Source: Sphingomonas sp. R647
Lineage (GTDB): Bacteria; Pseudomonadota; Alphaproteobacteria; Sphingomonadales; Sphingomonadaceae
DNA: 64,000 nucleotides
Reading direction: 5' to 3'
Assembly (NCBI RefSeq): GCF_020177055.1
Contig: NZ_JAIQXT010000003.1
Span: 1-64,000 of the forward strand
Shown: positions 44,322 to 53,031 of the stretch, piece by piece
Numbering within the stretch: the stretch's first letter is position 1
Layout: every line of letters starts with the position of its first letter
The notes under the pieces: generated by a model
Databases searched by the model: none
Told to the model about the DNA's origin: nothing
The model's input: only the letters and a program-made list of their open reading frames with translations
Made by a program: the position numbers and the translations under genes

Positions 44322-45965
44322 TCAAGCGCCGAGCAGCGGTGCCATCTTCCGTCGCGCCAGTGCATTGGGATCATACGCAAGACGTGTCTCGCGATCGAAC
44401 AGCATCGTCGCCCGTGATTTGGCATCGTAGCGCGGCCAGTGTGGGAGGTCGGTCCCGTTGGGGTCGCCGGTCGCGGCAAAGCGTACCCAAGCCTCGCTCA
44501 TCTGGCGCGCCAGCCGCACCGGCGTATCGCCCGGCCCGAGCAGCGCTCGACCCGCCTCCGGCGTGTTGAACAGGAGTGAGCTTTCGAGTGTGTGTAGCGC
44601 GCCAAGCTTGCCGCCCAAGGCTGGGCTCTGCAGGTCTAGCCGATAGGCATAGGTCGTTCCGCCAGCATGAGCGTGCCGATCGGCCTGCGCCGTGACGGGC
44701 AGCGCGAGCGAATAGTCGGAAAATGCCTGGAGATAGCGCCGCGCCGCTGTCGCATTCGGATAGGCGCGCGCATAGCTGCGCAGCAGCCGATCCGTGCGAC
44801 GGCCTGCAAAGGTGCGGACGCGGTCGCGATAGCCGGCGTCCGTAAGCGTGAAGGCTTCGGGATCATTGCCCCAGAAGAAGCTCATCTCCTGCGCGTTGCA
44901 GCCGATTAGCATCGCGACATCAGTCGCACCCGCCGCCGCCTTGGGCGAGAAGGGATGATGCGGCAGCCATTTGGGATCGATGACCGGGGCGAAGCAGGGC
45001 AGGTCGATAAAGCGGCTGGGCTTCATCGCCTTGGCTACGCTGTGATACCCGGCCAGCAACCTGGCCATGGGCAACTTGGCGAGATCCGCGGCGTTGGCCG
45101 ACGTCAGGCCCACTTCGCGGAGCAACCTTTCGGTCACGGCCGCTGCTGCATCGCGCTCCATAAAGCGCAGGCCGGGCCCGCTTTGCACCCCGGCGCGCTT
45201 GAACAGGCCGCGTGCCGGGGGGCTGGCCATCAGGAAACTGGTCTTCATGCCGCCGCCGGACGTGCCGAACACCATGATGCGTTCAGGATCGCCACCGAAC
45301 GCTGCGATATTGTCGCGAATCCAGCGCAGCGCTGCGACGATATCGAGCATCCCGACATTGCCTGCTTCGGCAAATTCGCCGCCGGCCAGATCACCGAAAT
45401 GCGTATATCCAAAGGCGTTAAGGCGGTGATTGAGGCTGACGACGACGGCATCGCCCCGTCCGGCGATTCCGCTGCCGTCCGTCGTGGACCCTGTTCCGCC
45501 GTAGAAGAACCCGCCGTGCAACCACACCATCACCGGCCGCTTGCGACCGTCGTTCAGCGCAGACGTCCAGACGTTGAGAAACAGACAGTCTTCGTTCTCC
45601 GGCAGCGGAGCCGGCGCCTTCGCGCCGGCCGGACGCGGGAGCTGGGCGAGGATGACATAGGGTGGGCCGGGTGGCGGGTTGGCATTGGTCTGGGGCGCGC
45701 TGGCCCCCGGTGCCAGCGCGTCGCGAATCCCACTCCACGGTTCCGACGCACGCGGCGGCTGGAACCGTTCGGCGACGGCGTAGCGGATGCCGCGAAACAC
45801 CATGCAATTTGCCAGTCGCTGACCGCGCAGCCGTCCATGACTGGTTACTGCAATCGGTTCACTCGACTGCGCCAAGGCCTGTCCCGCCATCAGCAGGACG
45901 CCTGACGCGCTCGCCGCAGCAAGCAGACTACGTCGCGTAGGGTGGAGAGAAATGTCGCCGGGCAT
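44322..45965 (-). CDS. Type-B carboxylesterase, Tat-exported
   Basis: A 547-aa esterase (start MPGDISLHPTRRS; the frame is open to 46079). A twin-arginine signal (TRRSLLAAASASGVLLMAG) precedes the fold. Diagnostic segments are NEDCLFLNVWTSA, PVMVWLHGGFFYGG (oxyanion hole), VFGTSGGGM with the nucleophile Ser (the usual GESAGG is GTSGGG), and LGALHTLESSLLF with the catalytic His. It hydrolyses esters in the periplasm, for example acylated or feruloylated glycosides. No strong ribosome binding site is seen. It is upstream of the DUF8021-like gene and divergent from the TIM-barrel operon. Confidence 0.88.
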   Translation of the reverse strand: MPGDISLHPTRRSLLAAASASGVLLMAGQALAQSSEPIAVTSHGRLRGQRLANCMVFRGIRYAVAERFQPPRASEPWSGIRDALAPGASAPQTNANPPPGPPYVILAQLPRPAGAKAPAPLPENEDCLFLNVWTSALNDGRKRPVMVWLHGGFFYGGTGSTTDGSGIAGRGDAVVVSLNHRLNAFGYTHFGDLAGGEFAEAGNVGMLDIVAALRWIRDNIAAFGGDPERIMVFGTSGGGMKTSFLMASPPARGLFKRAGVQSGPGLRFMERDAAAAVTERLLREVGLTSANAADLAKLPMARLLAGYHSVAKAMKPSRFIDLPCFAPVIDPKWLPHHPFSPKAAAGATDVAMLIGCNAQEMSFFWGNDPEAFTLTDAGYRDRVRTFAGRRTDRLLRSYARAYPNATAARRYLQAFSDYSLALPVTAQADRHAHAGGTTYAYRLDLQSPALGGKLGALHTLESSLLFNTPEAGRALLGPGDTPVRLARQMSEAWVRFAATGDPNGTDLPHWPRYDAKSRATMLFDRETRLAYDPNALARRKMAPLLGA

Positions 45966-46248
45966 AGGAATATCATCGCCATCATGGGTGCTCGTTTGCG
46001 CCATTATGTGCGGCGTGAAACCGAAAGGGTTGTCGCAGCGCGCCCCAGCATTCGACCGGTCGAGCACAATCGGGCGCATCTGCGATATCCACGGCGCGCT
46101 TGCGAAGCGGCGGCAGGGCTATGCCGCTTTCTGACCTTGATCTTTTTGCGGAGTTCCGTATCGGGGGAATTACAAAATAGCGGGATCAACCCCGCCAGGC
46201 ATACGAGTGCGTGACGCACCACGGGGCCGTGGAATGGGAAGGGATCCT

Positions 46249-47022
46249 ATGTCTGCGGCGTATCAATTATCCTCCTGTATCGAATGGCAGTTTGTCGACG
46301 CTGGCGAACTCGATGCGCGCGTGCGGGCGGCCAAGGCGGCCGGCTTTGCGCTGGCCGAGTTCCACCTGTGGCGCGATAAGCCGATCGACGCACTCGCCAC
46401 CGCGCTTCATGAAACTGGCGTGCGGTTGACCAGCCTGTGCGTCGATCCGCGCCGCTCGATCGTCGACCCGGCCGAACGCGAGGCGATGGTCACCGCCGTG
46501 CGCGAGACGATTGCCGCGACCGCGATCCTCGGCAAGCCAAATCTGATCGTCGCCTCCGGCTTCCGGGTCGAGGGCATGAGTGAGGAAGAGCATTTTGCCA
46601 ATGCCGTCACCGCCCTGCGCGCGGCGGCGGATGCGGCGGAGGAGGCGGGCGTCATGCTGCTGCTCGAGCCGCTCAACACGCAGCTGTTCGCGACCATGTA
46701 TCTCGTCAGCACCAAGCTCGGACTCGATCTGGTCGAAGCGGTGGGCAGCCCGAACCTGCGCCTGCTATACGATGTCTGGCACAGCGCCGTGATGGGCGAG
46801 GATATGGCGGAGGTGCTGGCGGGGCGCATCCAGCTCGTCGCGCATGTGCAGGTCGCCGACATGCCCGACCGGAACGAGCCTGGCACCGGCAGCCTAGACT
46901 GGCCCCGGGTCACACGCACTCTGCGCGACCTTGGCTACGCGGGCGCCATCGGCCTTGAGTATTTCCCCACCATGCCGATGGGCGAGTCGCTGGCCTTGTC
47001 GCAGCGGATTCTCGCCGACTGA
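46249..47022 (+). CDS. Hydroxypyruvate isomerase-like TIM-barrel protein
   Basis: A 257-aa sugar isomerase-type barrel (start MSAAYQLSSCIEW; GGGAAGGGA upstream). Metal-site elements are LLLEPLNTQLF (Glu), RLLYDVWHSAVMG (Asp, His), VAHVQVADMPDR (His) and IGLEYFPT (Glu), the Hyi/IolE pattern. It probably isomerises or epimerises a small keto-sugar. It is first of three consecutive TIM-barrel genes on the same strand (to 48985), so they likely act in sequence on one sugar. Confidence 0.9.
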   Translation: MSAAYQLSSCIEWQFVDAGELDARVRAAKAAGFALAEFHLWRDKPIDALATALHETGVRLTSLCVDPRRSIVDPAEREAMVTAVRETIAATAILGKPNLIVASGFRVEGMSEEEHFANAVTALRAAADAAEEAGVMLLLEPLNTQLFATMYLVSTKLGLDLVEAVGSPNLRLLYDVWHSAVMGEDMAEVLAGRIQLVAHVQVADMPDRNEPGTGSLDWPRVTRTLRDLGYAGAIGLEYFPTMPMGESLALSQRILAD

Positions 47023-47073
47023 CGCCCGCCGGGCCGAGCCTGCAACCGCCGTCGCCGACGGCGCATCATTGAG

Positions 47074-48042
47074 ATGGATGACGCGATGAACCTCGATCGG
47101 ATTGCGATCAGTCTGGACCTGATCAACCGCCACTATCAGGAGCCGAACCGCAACCGGTTCGAGAGCCGGTATTTCTGGGAAGAACTCTATCCGCTGATCC
47201 GCGCGAGCGGGTTTGGCGCGATCGAGATCCCCTATGAGCCCGTCTGGCAGTTCGGCGGGCGCAGCGGCGTTCCGATGAACCGCTATTGCATCATCACGAA
47301 ATACGAGTCGGCGGCCAACTACCGGGCAGTGCTGGCCAACAGCGGCATCGAACAGGTGACCGGCGTGACGTTCGACCCCAACCTGTTCATGCGCAACGAC
47401 AATCTCGACTTCTATTTTGGCGCGAGCGGGCATTTCGCGGGCGAGGCGCTGGCGCACGCCGCCGATCTGGGGGCGGACTATTTCGCGATCAGCCCGTCGC
47501 CCTATTACGGGCGCGTCGCGCACTATCACCCCGATCTCGAGGCGAAGCGCGCGACCTTTACCAAGCGGACCCTCCAGTTGCTGGGCGGCCTTGCGGAACA
47601 GGCTGACGCGGCGGGCGTCGCGCTGGTGCTGCGCAACGAATATTGGAGCCTGTTCCGCGGCGCGGACATCCTGCCCTTGCTCGACGCGCTGCCCGACAGC
47701 GTGAAGCTTGATGTCGATGTGGCGAGCCTGACGATCGCCGGTGTCGATCCGGCGGCGTTCATCAAAGCGCAGCAGAGCCGCATCGGCTGTGTGCACCTCA
47801 CCGATACGCAGTTCGTCGATACGGGCGATGTGTGGAAAAGCGCGAACCCCGAATTCCCGACACATCGCGCGACGCAGGTGTTCTGCGATCCGGGTACGGG
47901 CAATGTCGATCTGGCCAGCATCGTTGGGCTGCTCGATCGCCTTGGTTATGCCGGCCCGGTCGTGTGCAGCGCCCGCCAGACGCGCGATCCCTTCCGCGCG
48001 CTGCTGCGCACCCGTGCCCTTCTTAACAAACTACAGAACTAA
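47074..48042 (+). CDS. Sugar isomerase/epimerase-like TIM-barrel protein
   Basis: A 322-aa barrel (an ATG four codons later, at 47086, is also possible). Visible parts are IAISLDLINRHYQEPNRNRF at the start, GFGAIEIPYEPVW, the ALVLRNEYWSLFRG strand, SVKLDVDVASLTIAG, and GCVHLTDTQF (His). Usual metal ligands are partly replaced (for example LRNEYW where EPLN would be expected), so it may be a divergent or differently specific member. 51 bases behind the Hyi-like gene and 19 bases ahead of the third barrel. Confidence 0.85.
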   Translation: MDDAMNLDRIAISLDLINRHYQEPNRNRFESRYFWEELYPLIRASGFGAIEIPYEPVWQFGGRSGVPMNRYCIITKYESAANYRAVLANSGIEQVTGVTFDPNLFMRNDNLDFYFGASGHFAGEALAHAADLGADYFAISPSPYYGRVAHYHPDLEAKRATFTKRTLQLLGGLAEQADAAGVALVLRNEYWSLFRGADILPLLDALPDSVKLDVDVASLTIAGVDPAAFIKAQQSRIGCVHLTDTQFVDTGDVWKSANPEFPTHRATQVFCDPGTGNVDLASIVGLLDRLGYAGPVVCSARQTRDPFRALLRTRALLNKLQN

Positions 48043-48061
48043 GCCGGACGGAGCCTTCGCC

Positions 48062-48985
48062 ATGCCCAATATCCGCTACGCCAACATGTGCCACTGGAAG
48101 ACCATTCCGTATCGGCAGATCGACAATTTTCGCGAATTTTATTATGAGGATAAGACCAACACCGCCTATTACTCGGACTGGGACACGATCCTAAAATACC
48201 AGTCGGCGCTGGGTTTCGACGGGATCGAGATCGCGCCCTGGGATCTGGCGGATATCCTGCCGCTGTTCGGCTCGCCCGAGAACTTCACCGCCTTCGCCAA
48301 GGAGCGCGGGGTCGAGGTGATCGGCATGTTTCATGGCGCCCATGCCTCGCATGACGCGGGGCATTTCGACGAAGCTGTCCGTGCCGGCCGCGAGGCGGTG
48401 GACACGATCGTCAAATTCGGCGGCACGTACATGAACACCTGTCCGACACAGAATTATTGCGGCACTGGCCCGTTGAGCCGCGACGAGGTTCAGCAATGTG
48501 CGAAAGTGATGAACGAGATCGGTCGCTATGCCACCGATCACGGCGTCAAGATTGGCCTGCACAATGAGTTTTTCTGCGCGATCAATATCGAGAATCACCG
48601 CGAGCTGATCGAATCGACCGACCCGAAGCTGGTGCATTATTGCATCGACACGGCCCAGATTTCGATCATGGGCGAAGACCTGCTGACCTTCTACAATGAC
48701 TATCATGACCGGATCAGCACTTTTCACCTGAAGGATACCGGCTCGGCGCGCCAACCCGACAGTGTCCGATACGCGTGCGATCCCGAGATTGCCGACGATG
48801 GCACGCGCTGGTTCTGGGAGCCGGGGCTGGGTGAGCTCGACCTCAAGGGACTGTACCGGCTGCTCAAGCAGCACGGGTTCAAGGGCTGGATGTCGATCGA
48901 GTATGACGGCTCGCCCGATCTCCTCGCCTCGATGGCGCTGACCCGCTACCACCTCGATAAGGAATTGCGCCCGATCTACGATTGA
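48062..48985 (+). CDS. Sugar isomerase/epimerase-like TIM-barrel protein
   Basis: A 307-aa barrel starting at 48062 behind ACGGAG. Segments include YQSALGFDGIEIAPWDL, KIGLHNEFFCAINIEN (His, Glu), LVHYCIDTAQISIMG (Asp, His position changed to Gln), ISTFHLKDTGSA (His) and GWMSIEYDGS (Glu), giving an almost complete divalent-metal site. Related barrels include inosose dehydratase-like and 3-keto-glycoside-processing proteins. Third and last gene of the 46249-48985 set. Confidence 0.88.
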   Translation: MPNIRYANMCHWKTIPYRQIDNFREFYYEDKTNTAYYSDWDTILKYQSALGFDGIEIAPWDLADILPLFGSPENFTAFAKERGVEVIGMFHGAHASHDAGHFDEAVRAGREAVDTIVKFGGTYMNTCPTQNYCGTGPLSRDEVQQCAKVMNEIGRYATDHGVKIGLHNEFFCAINIENHRELIESTDPKLVHYCIDTAQISIMGEDLLTFYNDYHDRISTFHLKDTGSARQPDSVRYACDPEIADDGTRWFWEPGLGELDLKGLYRLLKQHGFKGWMSIEYDGSPDLLASMALTRYHLDKELRPIYD

Positions 48986-49070
48986 GGGGTGGTCGCCGCG
49001 CCGCGATGACAGGGGTCGGCGTCGGGGGGGCGGAGGCGTACCGTTGGTCGGCATTGTATTGCCGAGGCGA

Positions 49071-49742
49071 TCAGCCAGCCTGCGGGTAGTCAAATCCCTT
49101 CTCGATGATGATCTCCGCGATTTTCTCGCGGCTGATCCGGATGAACTCACTCGCGTCCTCGACCGACGGGATCGCACTGTCGAACCGCGTCGCCAGGTCA
49201 AAGATCGCGCGGACGTCCTCCTTGTGGCGGCTGATCGAGTGAAATATCCGGTCCATCTCTGCCGACAGGTTACGGTAGATCGCTTGGAGCGGAGGATTGC
49301 GAGTGGCCTCTGCAAGCAGATCAAAGCGGTGCCGGGAGAGCCGTATCCAGTCTTCCGGGTTGAGTTTGGCTTTCCCGACTGCCCGCCTATGCTCCTGCTG
49401 GATGGCAGTTAATGCAGTCGCTTGCTCCGGTGTCATCCGTTCCTGGGCCAGCTGGATGATCAACGGCGACACAGCGCTCCAGACTGTGAAAAAGTCATCC
49501 ACCGACTTCAGTGTAAGTCCTGCCACGCGGTAGCCGCGGCGGGGGATCGTTTCGACGAGACCATCGTGGTTCAGGCGATCCAATGCCTCACGCACGGGCA
49601 TCGCTCCGAAACCAGTCTCCTCTGATATCTCTCGCTCGGTGAAGCGCATTCGGGGTGGCATTTTCAACGACACGATCCGTTGCCGAAGAATGGCATATGC
49701 CTGGTCCGAGAGCGACTGTTTTTGCGTACTGCGCTCTGTCAT
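49071..49742 (-). CDS. GntR-family regulator, FCD (FadR) subfamily
   Basis: A 223-aa regulator starting MTERSTQKQ at 49742, with GGAG 7 bases upstream. The winged HTH is clear: LSDQAYAILRQRIVSLKMPP, FTEREISEETGFGAMPVREALDRLNHDGLVETIPRRGYRV. The C-terminal helical FCD effector domain shows RFDLLAEATRNPPLQAIYRNL. Divergent from an FAD monooxygenase. A perfect 14-bp palindrome (49844-49857) lies in the shared region and near-copies occur at 54045 and 54428, so it probably controls the cluster 49.9-55.7 kb. The effector is likely a sugar acid or aromatic intermediate. Confidence 0.92.
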   Translation of the reverse strand: MTERSTQKQSLSDQAYAILRQRIVSLKMPPRMRFTEREISEETGFGAMPVREALDRLNHDGLVETIPRRGYRVAGLTLKSVDDFFTVWSAVSPLIIQLAQERMTPEQATALTAIQQEHRRAVGKAKLNPEDWIRLSRHRFDLLAEATRNPPLQAIYRNLSAEMDRIFHSISRHKEDVRAIFDLATRFDSAIPSVEDASEFIRISREKIAEIIIEKGFDYPQAG

Positions 49743-49843
49743 CAAGCTGCTCCAAATCGGCGCCGTGCCGTCGCAACCCATGCCTCCGCCAGAGCGCACT
49801 GACAAGATCGCAACGCTTGACCGGAACGGCGTCTGCGTGCAAC

Positions 49844-49857
49844 CGTGATATATCACG
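49844..49857. promoter_or_regulatory. Perfect palindrome, candidate GntR operator
   Basis: CGTGATATATCACG is an exact 14-bp palindrome between the GntR gene (start 49742) and the FAD monooxygenase gene (start 49919). Its core TGATATATCA recurs as TGATATATTA (54045) and TAATATATTA (54428). Confidence 0.55.
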
Positions 49858-49918
49858 AAAGGTTCGGTGTTGCTGACAGTCCTTGTTTGCACGCCTCGAA
49901 GATTTGGGAGGGGGCGAA

Positions 49919-51082
49919 ATGCCAAGGTCAAAAAAGATCCTCATTGTCGGCGCGGGCATCGGCGGCCTGTGCACAGCGATCGCGCTTGCCCGGATCGGCG
50001 TCGAGGTCGATGTCATTGAAATCAAGCCTGACAATTCAGTCCCTGGCGTCGGATGGGGCTTGCGGACCAATGGGCTGCGGGCTCTGCGCGAGATTGGGTT
50101 GCTGGAACCGACGCTCGCCCTCGGCTTTCCGACGCCGCCGCTTTCCTATTACGACCGGAATGGCCGTCATGTTGTCGATATTCCATATGGTCGCCAGTTG
50201 GACGGCATGCCCAGCAACGTTCAATTGCCGCGATTGGGCTTCCTGGAGATGGCCAGTGCCCACGCTCTGGAGGCTGGATGCACGATCATGATGTCGACGA
50301 CGGCGGTCGACATCGAGCAAGACGCCGACGGCGTGACGGTGGAGTTGAGCGACGGATCGTCACGCCGCTATGATCTCGTGATCGGCTTTGACGGCATCAA
50401 TTCGAGTATTCGACGGTATTTGTTCGGAGAGAAGTACGTCCCGACGCGCAGCGGCGGCGTGGCTTGGCGGGCTCCGGTGCGTGCCCCCGAAACGCTGAAG
50501 GGTGCAATATTCTGTCACGGTTTCGGCGGCAAAGTCGGTTTCGTCCCGCTGGCTGGCGGCATGATGTACGTGATCGTCACGCATCACGAGCTAGGTCGTC
50601 CGCGTCACGATCCCGCCGCGTTCCCGGAGCTCATGCATCAAAGGGCGAGGGAGATGATGGGCGATTCCGTGTTCATGGCCGAGGAGATCGAATCGCTGCG
50701 CACTGCCGCCAACGTCGCCTACACACCGCTCGATACCGTCATGGTGCCATATCCGTGGCACCGGGGGCGGGTCATGATCATGGGCGACGCCGCGCATGCC
50801 ATGACGCCCTATCTCGGATCGGGTGCCGCGATGGCGATCGAAGACGGGGTGGTGTTTGCTCAGCTGCTCCGGAGCGACGACACGCTCTACGACGTGCAAA
50901 CCAAGTTCATGGCCAGGCGGTATCCGCGCGTGAAAACCGTGTGGGATACCTCGCTGCAGATGATGCACGAGGAATTCGATTCCGCGACCCCCGATGCTCT
51001 CGACCGACGTCTCGCGCATCTCGTGAATGAGGAGCCCGCCGCGCTCGATTACGTCCACCGCATTCTGGAAAGCGATTACTGA
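49919..51082 (+). CDS. FAD-dependent aromatic-ring monooxygenase
   Basis: A 387-aa class-A flavoprotein hydroxylase (GGGAGGGGG before ATG 49919). The three fingerprints are ILIVGAGIGGLCTAIALAR (ADP-binding), DLVIGFDGINSSIRRYLFG (DG motif) and RVMIMGDAAHAMTPYLGSG (GD motif). Such enzymes (PHBH/UbiH group) hydroxylate phenolic rings with NAD(P)H and O2. It is transcribed with the GH39-like gene (TGATG overlap) and divergent from GntR. In the context of a C-glycoside-deglycosidase-type pair, the substrate may be a flavonoid or another phenolic aglycone; this is inference. Confidence 0.92.
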   Translation: MPRSKKILIVGAGIGGLCTAIALARIGVEVDVIEIKPDNSVPGVGWGLRTNGLRALREIGLLEPTLALGFPTPPLSYYDRNGRHVVDIPYGRQLDGMPSNVQLPRLGFLEMASAHALEAGCTIMMSTTAVDIEQDADGVTVELSDGSSRRYDLVIGFDGINSSIRRYLFGEKYVPTRSGGVAWRAPVRAPETLKGAIFCHGFGGKVGFVPLAGGMMYVIVTHHELGRPRHDPAAFPELMHQRAREMMGDSVFMAEEIESLRTAANVAYTPLDTVMVPYPWHRGRVMIMGDAAHAMTPYLGSGAAMAIEDGVVFAQLLRSDDTLYDVQTKFMARRYPRVKTVWDTSLQMMHEEFDSATPDALDRRLAHLVNEEPAALDYVHRILESDY

Positions 51083-52539
51083 TGGCTGCAGATCATATTG
51101 CAAAGCTGTCCGTCCATGCGGGCGCTTCGATTGGTGCCATGCGGAAGCTTCACGGCACTACGGGCATCCCAGCACCGGCAGCAGGCGCAGACAGCGTTCC
51201 CGATATTCTGGATGCGTGGAAGGCTGCCTGTGTAACGCTCGTCCGGTCTTACGACTGGGTGTCGAGGCTCGACACGGTCGACAACCCAACGAGCTTGTTT
51301 CCCGACTGGTCGGCCGACCCGAGCGATCCGGCGAACTACAATTTCGCCGGGACCGATTCCTGGGTGAGGCAAGTGCGTTCGCTCGGAGCGGACATTCTTT
51401 TCACCATCGCCAGTGAGATCCCGGCGAACAAGCAGCCGGTCCGTGACCTGGAGAAATATGGCCAAGTCGTCGAGAATATCGTGCGCCACTACGTATGTGG
51501 GTGGGGCAATGGCTTCGAAAACGCCGTCACGCATTGGGAATTTGGGGATCAGCCCGATTTCGGGAACCTGCACTTCTCCGGCACGTCCGATCAATTCTAT
51601 CAAATGTATGCGGCCGCCGCCCGGGCAGTGAAGCGTGTCGACGCGGACCTGAAGTTCGGCGGCCCTTGCATCGCATTTCCGTTGAATGAAGGCCCGTTCC
51701 GCGAAGGTTTACTGGACTTCATCAAACAACAGTCGCTGCCTTTGGATTTCCTGTCCTGGATGTGGTACGGCGACAACTCGCGTGATCCACTCGACTTCCG
51801 GACGATTGCAGCAGAGGTCCGCGCGGTCGCCGACAAGTACGGCTTCAGCGATACCAAGCTTCTGCTCTCCTACTGGAGCATGACGGGCATTCCGACGGCG
51901 AAGTTCGAGGACGCTGACAATGCGGCTTTTATCGCGGTTGCCGCCGTTTACATGCAGGACTCGGCGGTTGACCAAGCGATCTTCTTTCGCGCCGATACCG
52001 GGGCTGATTTTCACTATAAGTTCAGGGATCCTGCCGGGATCTTCGAACCCGATGGCAGTGAGAACGCGCGAACGGGCGCGTTTCGCTTGGTCGGGCAAAC
52101 GTTGGCCGCGACGGAACGTCTCGCCGTTTCGGGTGGAGATGAAAACGGATTTGCGGTGCTGGCCGGCCACACTGAGGACGGCAACACCGTTCGAATCCTG
52201 ATTGCCAACTATGCCATCCCGGACCCCTATCTGATCGCCCGTGATCGCGATGTCTTCGAGTTCCAGGTGCCAATCGGCACTGAACGGGTGAACATGTCGC
52301 TGAACGTTCCCCCCAGGCGCGTTGACGCCAGGAGTGCGGGATATACCGGCTACACGCTCGATGTCAGCGATCTGCCCTGGGGGCAGGGCCGCTACAGGGT
52401 GGTCCGCTATCGCGCAGATGCACAGCACAATGGAGACATGCTTGGATCGCAGGAGGGCGAGGGCGCCACTGTCACCATTCAAAACCGTCTGCCGGCGCCC
52501 GGCGTAGAGCTTATCGAGATAACGCGTATCCCCTCATAA
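51082..52539 (+). CDS. GH39-like TIM-barrel protein lacking catalytic glutamates
   Basis: A 485-aa protein without a signal peptide, resembling GH39/clan-A glycosidases: AWKAACVTLVRSYDWVSRLDT near the N-terminus, HWEFGDQPDFGNL, LKFGGP, LDFLSWMWYGD and a C-terminal beta domain. At the acid/base site, where the clan has W-x-x-x-N-E-P, it reads GDQPD, so Asn becomes Asp156 and Glu becomes Gln157. At the expected nucleophile strand it reads LLLSYWSMTG, with Tyr264 where Glu is usual. Both catalytic acids therefore appear missing, suggesting a binding or altered-mechanism protein. Its start overlaps the monooxygenase stop, so the two are co-translated. The alignment is by eye. Confidence 0.75.
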   Translation: MAADHIAKLSVHAGASIGAMRKLHGTTGIPAPAAGADSVPDILDAWKAACVTLVRSYDWVSRLDTVDNPTSLFPDWSADPSDPANYNFAGTDSWVRQVRSLGADILFTIASEIPANKQPVRDLEKYGQVVENIVRHYVCGWGNGFENAVTHWEFGDQPDFGNLHFSGTSDQFYQMYAAAARAVKRVDADLKFGGPCIAFPLNEGPFREGLLDFIKQQSLPLDFLSWMWYGDNSRDPLDFRTIAAEVRAVADKYGFSDTKLLLSYWSMTGIPTAKFEDADNAAFIAVAAVYMQDSAVDQAIFFRADTGADFHYKFRDPAGIFEPDGSENARTGAFRLVGQTLAATERLAVSGGDENGFAVLAGHTEDGNTVRILIANYAIPDPYLIARDRDVFEFQVPIGTERVNMSLNVPPRRVDARSAGYTGYTLDVSDLPWGQGRYRVVRYRADAQHNGDMLGSQEGEGATVTIQNRLPAPGVELIEITRIPS

Positions 52540-52591
52540 GACGAGGCAAAGCGCGTCGAAACAGCGTGCGTTTGAGCGGATTAGAAGACGG

Positions 52592-52627
52592 GCGGGCACC
52601 ATTTCCAGATTTAGTCATGGTGCCCGC
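52592..52627. terminator. Candidate convergent terminator hairpin
   Basis: GCGGGCACCAT / ATGGTGCCCGC (11-bp perfect stem, 14-nt loop) lies between the convergent stops at 52539 and 52642. T-runs are weak on both sides. Confidence 0.55.
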
Positions 52628-52641
52628 TCCGCCGCTTATGG

Positions 52642-53031
52642 TCACGCGACCGAGAGCGTCTTTGCGTCCGAATTGACCGAAGGGAACGGCATGTAGGAGA
52701 CGCGAAGCCGCTGAGAGAATCCCAGCTGATGTTCTCCCGGCGCAAGGCCGCCACTGCGCTCAACGGTGATCGTCGCCGAAGCGCCAAACGGCCAGCGCCG
52801 GTCAAACGCGGTTTCCATTTCGTCCAGGCTGAGCGGTCCATTGCCTTCATCGAAGCGGATCGCTTCGGGCGGGATCGGCTCACCGTCGACGGTCACATCC
52901 AGCGCTTCCACCATCGACAGGCCAAGGCCACGATAATAGCCGAGCTTCGCCTCGAATGCGAAGCCGCTCGGCGCGTCAGCCGGGCCGACATTGCGCAGAC
53001 TGCCGTCCACGATCAGGTACTTGTCGAACAT
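52642..53031 (-). CDS. DUF6379 protein (C-glycoside deglycosidase beta-subunit type)
   Basis: A 129-aa all-beta protein matching the small beta subunit of bacterial C-glycoside deglycosidases: MFDKYLIVDGSLRNV, FEAKLGYYRGLGLSMVE, VTVDGEPIPPEAIRF, LDEMETAFDRRWPFG and RLRVSYMPF. In characterised enzymes this subunit pairs with a metal-dependent TIM-barrel alpha subunit and the pair cleaves the C-C (or C-O) glycosidic bond of 3-keto-glycosides. Its ATG overlaps the alpha-type stop codon (TGATG), which supports a stoichiometric complex. Cytoplasmic. A deleted relative lies fused to an alpha fragment at 19246. Confidence 0.85.
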   Translation of the reverse strand: MFDKYLIVDGSLRNVGPADAPSGFAFEAKLGYYRGLGLSMVEALDVTVDGEPIPPEAIRFDEGNGPLSLDEMETAFDRRWPFGASATITVERSGGLAPGEHQLGFSQRLRVSYMPFPSVNSDAKTLSVA

